Below, in pieces: positions 7,128 through 12,315 of a stretch of DNA of 12,315 nucleotides; position 1 is the stretch's first letter, and every line of letters starts with the position of its first letter. Below the pieces are notes generated by a model that searched no databases, was not told where the DNA came from, and worked only from the letters and a program-made list of their open reading frames with translations. The stretch is taken from NCBI GenBank assembly GCA_937952155.1, contig CALFYH010000133.1, forward strand, positions 1 through 12,315, given 5' to 3'. The stretch is from an uncultured Saprospiraceae bacterium. GTDB taxonomy: Bacteria; Bacteroidota; Bacteroidia; Chitinophagales; Saprospiraceae. Made by a program: the position numbers and the translations under genes.

Positions 7128-9014
7128 CTAGACAGACGGAAGTTCCCTAATTGTAGCTCTATTGAGATTTTTGAGTTTCGGTTTGTGTACTACAGATTTT
7201 AGTTTTGTGAAGGGTCTGTATTTAATTTTTAAAGCATCTTGCAGTTCTTTGAGTTTTTTATCTGGTTCGGAGCATTTTCTTACAATAATTTCTCTTCCTG
7301 CTTTATTTGTGCCTGTGGTTGTTATTACTTTCTGTGTATTGCCAATTCTTACTATTTCTTTCCAACAATGATGGATGCCCGATGCTTTTAATTGCTGACG
7401 GATCGTATTGACTAACCAGTATGATAATAGTCCCAGATTGAGGTGCGCTATGGTGGTTTCATCTTTTTTATGATAGATGGGACGTAAATCAAGGTCTGTC
7501 TTTAGTACACGGAAGGTACTTTCTATTTCTCTTATAGTGTTGTAAATATTCCATACGATTACTTCGTCTTTGACATCCATGCTTGTTTTTATAAAATACT
7601 GCCCCAGGCCATCGGTTGCTTGTTGGTCTTTGGCTTCATTTTTTGTCCAGGTCATGGAGACTACTTTTTCCTTTTTTTCATCAAGGATAAGGCTAATTTG
7701 ATATTTTGCTTGCGCTGACGGAAACTTTTGTTTGGCTCGTCCTATTCGTTGATTTACTTTGTCTGCTTGTTTTATACCTCCTTTTTTACTTATGGAAGCT
7801 TGTATCTTGTTCAACTCCTGTTCATATCCCAAATCAAACTTTGTTTTCATTCCCAGTTCCTTTTTTGCCTTGTGTTCACTGTTGATCTCCAGTATGTAAT
7901 CCGTATGACCTTCGGCTAATACTTTCTTCAGCACGACCTTTTTACTGGATTTAGTCTCCAGATGGACGACCAAACGACTGGTATCAAACTTGTAGTTTTT
8001 TACTTTTGTACGACTCACGCATAAGTAATGATAGCCTTTTTCCCTAATGATGGCCAGATTTTCTGCACTCGCTATGCCAGCATCCAGCACCACAACTGGC
8101 TTTTGTGCTCCTACAGCATAGTCTAAGCTGTCGATGATTTTGCCTATGTCTTTACAATCTGAAAAATGGCCTTCGTGAATCGATGAGTGTTTTATAAAGC
8201 CATATATATTGACTACTAAGGCAAGCACTACCAGTTTGCAATCTTTTCGCTTTTCCTTACTCCTTCCGTACTGGGCTAATTTACTGTTGCGCTTTTCGCC
8301 CTCAAAGTATGTATTGGTCAAGTCGTACAGCATGATTTTGTCCTGTATGTCAAACAGTTCGTTGGTCTTTATTGATAAATGCTTTTCCAGTTTATCTTTG
8401 ATATCATTTAGCCGTAAAGCACTTTTATATAACCGGTCTTTGTTCATCTTTTCTGGATCGTATCCTGTGAGCTCCATGATGGCCGAATTCTCATGGATCC
8501 ATCTTGCTGTGGCTAGTTCCGATGCTGGATTTACAGCTCTACTGATAACCTGTGTTTGTGCCAGATGTACTTCAAATTCAGTAAATCCATTGTCTGTCAG
8601 TACTTTATCTATATCCAACTGATGCCACGCATTGTAACATAGCCACTCGGAGCCTACTTCCCTGACGTTGCTGTGTGTGAGTGTGTCAGCATTGACCATG
8701 CGGTTGTTCTCATCATACACACTTAGATCCAACCGCTTACCTTGTACTATCTCGGCCCAAAGTTTGGTAACCCACTTCTGTATTAATGGGTCAGTGAGTG
8801 GAAATAAGGAACGATTGCGCTGATACATATCTGTGAGTGTACGCGATATATGATTGAGCTTTTCAGGAGTCAAATCGTCTTCCATAAACCCTACATTGAG
8901 TATTGTTCTATGACAGATACGACCCGTTTCATTGCGGTAACTCTCAACCAATCTGTAATATCGATCGTACTTTTTTGTTGCCGGATTTGTTCTGCCACTA
9001 AACTTGAAATACAT
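7128..9014 (-). CDS. DDE transposase, IS4 superfamily (IS1634-like)
   Basis: This enzyme cuts and joins the IS ends. Starting at the ATG at 9014 it has 628 residues. The RNase-H-like catalytic triad is visible as D231 (LYDLTNTYFEG), D311 (VVLDAGIASAENL) and E498 in REIESTFRVLK. K505 then gives the E-x6-K spacing of the IS4 superfamily YREK box. A long insertion of about 185 residues lies between the second D and E, as expected for this superfamily. The N terminus (MYFKFSGRTNPATKKYDRYY) is of a type I recall from Bacteroidota transposases annotated as IS1634. An upstream TTG at 9050 would add 12 residues. I prefer ATG 9014 because a TACCTTTG promoter element lies between the two. No frameshift or stop is present. 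Confidence 0.9.
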   Translation of the reverse strand: MYFKFSGRTNPATKKYDRYYRLVESYRNETGRICHRTILNVGFMEDDLTPEKLNHISRTLTDMYQRNRSLFPLTDPLIQKWVTKLWAEIVQGKRLDLSVYDENNRMVNADTLTHSNVREVGSEWLCYNAWHQLDIDKVLTDNGFTEFEVHLAQTQVISRAVNPASELATARWIHENSAIMELTGYDPEKMNKDRLYKSALRLNDIKDKLEKHLSIKTNELFDIQDKIMLYDLTNTYFEGEKRNSKLAQYGRSKEKRKDCKLVVLALVVNIYGFIKHSSIHEGHFSDCKDIGKIIDSLDYAVGAQKPVVVLDAGIASAENLAIIREKGYHYLCVSRTKVKNYKFDTSRLVVHLETKSSKKVVLKKVLAEGHTDYILEINSEHKAKKELGMKTKFDLGYEQELNKIQASISKKGGIKQADKVNQRIGRAKQKFPSAQAKYQISLILDEKKEKVVSMTWTKNEAKDQQATDGLGQYFIKTSMDVKDEVIVWNIYNTIREIESTFRVLKTDLDLRPIYHKKDETTIAHLNLGLLSYWLVNTIRQQLKASGIHHCWKEIVRIGNTQKVITTTGTNKAGREIIVRKCSEPDKKLKELQDALKIKYRPFTKLKSVVHKPKLKNLNRATIRELPSV

Positions 9015-9018
9015 GCCA

Positions 9019-9026
9019 CAAAGGTA
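9019..9026 (-). promoter_or_regulatory. Candidate -7 promoter element of the transposase gene
   Basis: On the minus strand the sequence is TACCTTTG, an exact TAnnTTTG match, ending 4 bases before the ATG at 9014. An approximate -33 element (GTTG) lies 21 bases upstream. Transcription would start at or next to the ATG, giving a leaderless or nearly leaderless message. Confidence 0.45.
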
Positions 9027-9149
9027 CGGGAGTGATTTTAACCTGTGCAACTCCCCTGTGTACTACAAATCAAATTCACAAAACTTCCATATCCTGATAT
9101 TCAGTCATTTATGATTTTAACCTATCTAAAACATCAATTTTTAACCCCT

Positions 9150-9190
9150 AAAAAAGCCACTTTTATCCCCAAAATGTGGATAACTTTTTT
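9150..9190. other. Imperfect hairpin in the subterminal region of the IS
   Basis: AAAAAAG (9150-9156) pairs with CTTTTTT (9184-9190), and TTATCC (9163-9168) pairs with GGATAA (9178-9183). A 6-base bulge (9157-9162) lies on one arm and the loop is 9 bases. It lies between the IS end and the transposase start, so it could limit transcription entering from the host operon. The role is inferred. Confidence 0.35.
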
Positions 9191-9217
9191 GAAAGAGGTA
9201 AATTTGATGCCATCTTG

Positions 9218-9228
9218 AGCAATGTGGG
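9218..9228 (-). repeat. IS terminal inverted repeat (transposase 5' end)
   Basis: AGCAATGTGGG is the exact reverse complement of 7115-7125. Similarity stops after 11 bases on the inner side (CAAGATGG here against TACTAGAC at the other end). Confidence 0.9.
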
Positions 9229-9232
9229 TTAA
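9229..9232. repeat. Target site duplication TTAA (right copy)
   Basis: This is the second copy of the 4-bp duplication flanking the IS, read as the Leu codon TTA plus one base in the SMR gene on the minus strand. Confidence 0.85.
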
Positions 9233-9379
9233 GGCCATCGTCAGTAGGAAAAATGTTGCAGCATAACACAATCCACCAATTACAAAGTATGTACGTTGAG
9301 AGGCACCTTCGGACATCTTCATAAATAAGATGGCAGCTGTCTCAAAAACAATGGTCAATAACAAATAAAGATAACCCAA
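9229..9379 (-). pseudogene. SMR-family transporter, N-terminal fragment cut off by the IS
   Basis: This encodes the first 50 residues of a small multidrug resistance transporter: helix 1 (LGYLYLLLTIVFETAAILFM), the KMSEG loop and helix 2 (YFVIGGLCYAATFFLLTMAL). I place the start at TTG 9379, which puts the essential membrane Glu of the family at E13 (E14 in EmrE). A longer TTG start at 9433 would overlap the preceding gene and add about 18 unlikely residues. Joined to the fragment at 6938-7110 the gene has 108 codons including stop, the normal SMR length. As it stands, the frame runs into the IS and stops at 9134 after about 31 foreign residues, which gives only helices 1-2. The MKMSEG loop resembles the Qac/EmrE type more than the Gdx (SugE) type. 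The substrate cannot be named. Confidence 0.88.
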
Positions 9380-9413
9380 AGAATTTTTATTTTTTAATAG
9401 GTCAACAATAAAC

Positions 9414-10463
9414 TTATGAAACTGCAGGCTCAAGTAATGTCACACTCATTGTCGCAGTGTCCATCTCGGCTTTGATTCCGTAAGGAAAAGTACAAATATC
9501 TCGTACATGACCAAAGGTAAAACCATAAAAACATGGTATCCCAGCTACGCTTAGCCTTTCTGTCAATACTTGTTTCAAAGTGAAAGTTTCGTCGGCATCC
9601 TTAGACTCGCAGTCATGAAAAACACCCAATACGATGCCGGCAGCTTCTGTTATATCTGTGGCAGAAAATAGAAAAGTGAGCATCCGATCTATGCGATATG
9701 GTTTTTCGCCAACGTCTTCGATAAATACTATTTTGTCCTTATATGAAGGTGCATATTTGGTGCCTGGCAAATTTACCAAAAGAGACAAATTGCCACCTGT
9801 GAGTGTACCTGTCGCTTTTCCGTGAGTAATCACATAAGGATCATGACCAAGTTGATACTTTTCTTCTGATTGGATTTGATAAGGAATAATGTGCTGTTTG
9901 GCAGAAGTACCGAAAAGTATGTCTTGAACTTGACTGGCAGTAAATGGACTAAATATATCAGAAATTGCAACAGGTCCATGAAATCCTACAAGTCCTGTCT
10001 CTTTATGTATTGCCAAGAGTAAAGCCGTGATATCGCTATAGCCAATGATGATTTTTGGATTTTTCATTATGAGTTTGTAATTGAGTCTATCCAAAAGTCT
10101 TGTGCATCCATAGCCACCTCGAAGACACCAAATGGCTTTGACTTCAGGATCATTTACCATCTTATGAAAATCATTCAATCTCTCTTCGTCCGAGCCTGCA
10201 AGATACCCAGCTCTTTTAAACACGGACTCGCTATACTTGGGTACAAGGCCCATGTTTTCGAGATTGGTTATGGCATTTTGGAATTTTTCTGGTTTAATAG
10301 GACTTCCTGGCGCAATTAAGCCTACAGTATCGCCTTTACGCAGCGCCTTAGGTTTTATGATTTTGTGACAAAACAAGTTTTCATCCTCAGCATGAATTGA
10401 AGAAGAACTTCCAAAAACTACAGGACTTAAGGCCATTATTTTGTTAAAATTTCTTCGTTTCAT
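9414..10463 (-). CDS. S66-family muramoyltetrapeptide LD-carboxypeptidase, exported
   Basis: Peptidases of this family (LdcA, and MccF-like relatives) cut the bond between meso-diaminopimelate and D-alanine in peptidoglycan tetrapeptides, or similar amide bonds. The protein has 349 residues. The Ser-Glu-His triad is visible as S143 (IIGYSDITAL), E249 (FIEDVGEKPYRIDRML) and H319 (FGHVRD). The spacing is close to LdcA of Pseudomonas (115/217/285). The substrate-side CLRGGYGC segment is at 113-120. The N terminus MKRRNFNKIMALSPVVFG has a twin-arginine-like R-R-x-F-x-K motif and a possible cleavage site after SSIHA, so Tat export is likely though the hydrophobic core is weak. Classical E. coli LdcA is cytoplasmic. 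The gene starts 15 bases after the MORN-caspase stop and ends 34 bases before the SMR start, suggesting one operon. Confidence 0.92.
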   Translation of the reverse strand: MKRRNFNKIMALSPVVFGSSSSIHAEDENLFCHKIIKPKALRKGDTVGLIAPGSPIKPEKFQNAITNLENMGLVPKYSESVFKRAGYLAGSDEERLNDFHKMVNDPEVKAIWCLRGGYGCTRLLDRLNYKLIMKNPKIIIGYSDITALLLAIHKETGLVGFHGPVAISDIFSPFTASQVQDILFGTSAKQHIIPYQIQSEEKYQLGHDPYVITHGKATGTLTGGNLSLLVNLPGTKYAPSYKDKIVFIEDVGEKPYRIDRMLTFLFSATDITEAAGIVLGVFHDCESKDADETFTLKQVLTERLSVAGIPCFYGFTFGHVRDICTFPYGIKAEMDTATMSVTLLEPAVS

Positions 10464-10478
10464 AATTAACTACATGTT

Positions 10479-12170
10479 TTATCTGATCCAACCCACGGGC
10501 ATTTTTTCATCATAATCTCCCATGATGACTGGATTTTGCGCATTTGCAGTGTAAGATTTTACATTTGTAGAGATGTAATCGTACAATTCAGAAATGGTTA
10601 TCAATCGGTCAGAATCTTTATCCGCTTCACCTTTTAGGCCTTTGATCAGGAAATGTGAGAAAACACCTTGGCGTAAACCACCATATTCTAATGATACTTC
10701 TTCTTTTTTTGAGGACATCATGATAGCAGTGCCGCCATCTACGGTACTATATGCGTTATAAAAATTTTCTAATGCTACATTAAAAGGTGATCTAGCTGCA
10801 GCAAGCATCGAACCAGAGTGGCAAGCATCCGTAATGAATAACTTGTGTCGTGCGGCCGATTTATTGATGATTTCTAGTATGTCATCGTAGGTAACTTGGT
10901 TTTTTGATCCATCAAAATCACTTGGTACATAAGCGCCGTCGAGTCCATGACCAGATAGATATAACAATACCACATCATCAGCATCTGCTTTGGTTGCCAA
11001 ATTGTTTAATTCTTGCAAGAGGCTTTTTCGTGTGACAGCATCATCGATGATTATTTTAATATTTTCATCAGGCAAAGCTCCACCTTCAGGGCTTTTTAGA
11101 AAAGCGTAAAGCTGATAAGCATCATCATCAGTATATTTTAAAGATGGCATATGATTATATGTAGCCACACCAGCTATGAGTGCATAGATTTTGGTTTTAC
11201 TATCAGCAGGCTTGAAAGATGATGGTTTTGAATCTGCAATTACGGTAGTTTGAGAATTTGAATTAAGTTTTTGTTTTGGCACACCATTATCCCAAAGTGC
11301 TGTATAAACATTGCCTTTGGCAAAATGCATGGTGCCTTTCCCATGCGGGGCATGATTTTTCCAGCCACCTTCATAGAAATCCCCGTTTGCATATTTACAA
11401 CTTCCATTTCCTTCGGCTTGACCATTGAAGAATTCGCCAGTGTAAACTGAGCCATCTTTATACCTTAAAGATCCAATTGTATTGTGGCAAAATTCTTTGT
11501 TACAATCCAATGGAGCTGAAGATGGAGCAGATTGCTTTATTGGTGTTTCGACAATTGAGCTGTTTGTTGTAGTTTCTGTCTGCATGTCTTCTTCTTTGAC
11601 CAAGACATTCATTTTATAGTAAGTTACAGTCAGGGTTCCATTTTTCATAGTGGTGCCCTTACCATTTTTCTTATTTTCTACCCATTCGCCATCATAATAT
11701 GATCCACTAGGGTCAGATAATCGACCTGTTCCAGAAAAAAATCCATTGGCAAAACTGCCTTCATATACGGAACCATCAGCAAAAGTGTATTTGCCTTGTC
11801 CTGAAAATTTTCCAGATCTCCATTCTCCAAGATAAACATCACCGTTGACATATATCATTTTGCCATTTCCTGAGATTGAGCCTTGTTCAAAATAGCCTGT
11901 GTAAATATCTTTTGTTTTGAAGGTCATTTTACCCAAGCCATGTTTCATTCCTGATCGAAATTCACCTACATACACACTTCCGTCCTTGTGATAATATGTT
12001 CCTTGTCCGTGCGGCTTTCCTTTAGAAAAAGTACCACCGTATTTTGAACCATCTTTAAATATAAATGTACCTTTGCCATTGTAACAGTTGCCGCTGATAC
12101 ATGTTGCTTGGAGCTGAATGCTCGCTAAAAATAGAAATATGGATAAGGAATATTTTAATAACATCTGCAT
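10479..12170 (-). CDS. Secreted MORN-repeat protein with C-terminal caspase-like (C14) protease domain
   Basis: I take the start as ATG 12170 (563 residues). ATG 12164 is equally possible, and an upstream TTG at 12224 would put charged residues before the signal peptide. Residues 1-22 form a Sec signal peptide (LLKYSLSIFLFLASIQLQA) with no lipobox. Residues 24 to about 185 hold about seven MORN repeats (GxGxxxxxDGxxYxGxF pattern). A Ser/Thr-rich linker follows, then about three more repeats (223-300), another linker, and a caspase p20-like domain (about 327-545). The catalytic dyad is H408 (LYLSGHG) and C450 (ITDACHSG). D448, two residues before the Cys, is as in metacaspases that prefer basic P1 residues. 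DKDSDRLITISE (517-528) looks like an EF-hand loop. MORN repeats often bind lipids or proteins; here they may position the protease at an envelope surface. Targets are unknown. Confidence 0.9.
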   Translation of the reverse strand: MQMLLKYSLSIFLFLASIQLQATCISGNCYNGKGTFIFKDGSKYGGTFSKGKPHGQGTYYHKDGSVYVGEFRSGMKHGLGKMTFKTKDIYTGYFEQGSISGNGKMIYVNGDVYLGEWRSGKFSGQGKYTFADGSVYEGSFANGFFSGTGRLSDPSGSYYDGEWVENKKNGKGTTMKNGTLTVTYYKMNVLVKEEDMQTETTTNSSIVETPIKQSAPSSAPLDCNKEFCHNTIGSLRYKDGSVYTGEFFNGQAEGNGSCKYANGDFYEGGWKNHAPHGKGTMHFAKGNVYTALWDNGVPKQKLNSNSQTTVIADSKPSSFKPADSKTKIYALIAGVATYNHMPSLKYTDDDAYQLYAFLKSPEGGALPDENIKIIIDDAVTRKSLLQELNNLATKADADDVVLLYLSGHGLDGAYVPSDFDGSKNQVTYDDILEIINKSAARHKLFITDACHSGSMLAAARSPFNVALENFYNAYSTVDGGTAIMMSSKKEEVSLEYGGLRQGVFSHFLIKGLKGEADKDSDRLITISELYDYISTNVKSYTANAQNPVIMGDYDEKMPVGWIR

Positions 12171-12203
12171 CCTGATTTGTTTTCTGATTTTGATTCTAAC
12201 GTG

Positions 12204-12211
12204 TAAAGGTA
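12204..12211 (-). promoter_or_regulatory. Weak candidate -7 element for the MORN-caspase operon
   Basis: On the minus strand TACCTTTA differs from TAnnTTTG at one base and lies 33 bases before ATG 12170. No good -33 TTTG is found at 17-23 bases upstream; the nearby TTTG is only 10 bases away. It is listed as the best available candidate in this divergent intergenic region. Confidence 0.25.
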
Positions 12212-12290
12212 AGGCTGATGTCAAATTTTTTTAATGATTTTAGTATAAAACATTATTATTTTATAAAATATTATAAACCATACCAATTTT

Positions 12291-12315
12291 ATGAACAAGT
12301 TAACACTATTAATTT
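12291..12315 (+). CDS. Possible start of a divergent gene (partial)
   Basis: ATG at 12291 opens a frame reading MNKLTLLI up to the window edge. Lys at position 3 followed by hydrophobic residues resembles the start of a signal peptide. The gene would be divergent from the MORN-caspase, sharing a gap of about 120 bases (12171-12290) that is very AT-rich and otherwise shows no clear feature. Only eight codons are visible, so neither the reality of the gene nor its product can be established. Confidence 0.35.

Larger units (their letters stand above)
7115..9228 (-). mobile_element. Complete insertion sequence, IS4-superfamily / IS1634-like, inserted in an SMR gene
   Basis: This is a 2114-bp element bounded by perfect 11-bp inverted repeats (CCCACATTGCT at 7115-7125, AGCAATGTGGG at 9218-9228) and a TTAA target duplication. 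It encodes one full-length transposase on the minus strand, in the same direction as the gene it interrupts. Intact ends, intact transposase and a precisely restorable target all indicate a recent and possibly still active insertion. About 200 bp lie upstream of the transposase, with an imperfect hairpin (9150-9190) and a promoter-like TACCTTTG (9019-9026). Assignment to IS1634 rests on remembered similarity of the transposase; a 4-bp TTAA duplication is shorter than the 5-6 bp I associate with that family. Confidence 0.93.

Noticed and set aside
8209..8622. A 137-codon open frame opposite the transposase
   Set aside because: It is antisense to conserved catalytic regions of the transposase and lacks any family features; a shadow frame.
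9134..9433. A 99-residue membrane protein as a complete gene
   Set aside because: Only the first half is SMR. The tail is IS end sequence, and the matching second half lies at 6938-7114, so it is a disrupted gene.
11240..12110. DNA tandem repeats or CRISPR-like pattern
   Set aside because: The periodicity reflects MORN protein repeats of about 23 residues. The DNA copies are diverged and have no spacer structure.
10479..12224. TTG start at 12224 for the MORN-caspase
   Set aside because: It would place a charged 18-residue segment before a normal signal peptide, and the TTG lies within a TTGACA-like AT-rich upstream sequence.

Overview
The window looks like Bacteroidota (Bacteroidetes). Four things point there: an AT-rich genome; the gene order rplO-secY-map-infA-rpmJ-rpsM-rpsK-rpsD-rpoA-rplQ; the lack of any convincing Shine-Dalgarno sequence before its genes; and TAnnTTTG-type -7 promoter elements in two places. 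A Saprospiria-like or similar environmental lineage is possible, but the sequence alone does not settle it.

Region 1 (1-6134, + strand) is the distal end of the large ribosomal protein cluster. It holds the 3' part of rplO, then secY, map, infA, a 38-residue rpmJ, rpsM, rpsK, rpsD, rpoA and rplQ. Together these encode ribosomal proteins, the Sec channel, the enzyme that trims N-terminal methionine, initiation factor IF1 and the RNA polymerase alpha subunit. A strong hairpin followed by T6 lies between rpsD and rpoA and may work as an attenuator. The cluster ends at a second hairpin after rplQ. truA (6148-6891, TTG start) follows and may have its own promoter in the loop of that hairpin.

Region 2 (6938-9379, - strand) is a small multidrug resistance (SMR) transporter gene split by a complete insertion sequence. 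The element (7115-9228, 2114 bp) has perfect 11-bp terminal inverted repeats, a TTAA target duplication and one intact IS4/IS1634-like DDE transposase. Removing the element and one TTAA copy restores an uninterrupted 107-codon SMR gene with the family's Glu and Trp at the expected places.

Region 3 (9414-12170, - strand) holds two tightly spaced genes upstream of the broken SMR gene. One is an exported protein with two blocks of MORN repeats and a C-terminal caspase-like (C14) protease domain. The other is an S66 LD-carboxypeptidase with a twin-arginine-like leader. The three genes probably formed one operon (MORN-caspase, LD-carboxypeptidase, SMR exporter), now cut by the IS. At the right edge a divergent gene appears to begin at 12291.

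The most notable items are the precisely reconstructable SMR disruption with TTAA target choice, and the secreted MORN-caspase with a repeated Cys-pair cap and an EF-hand-like loop.
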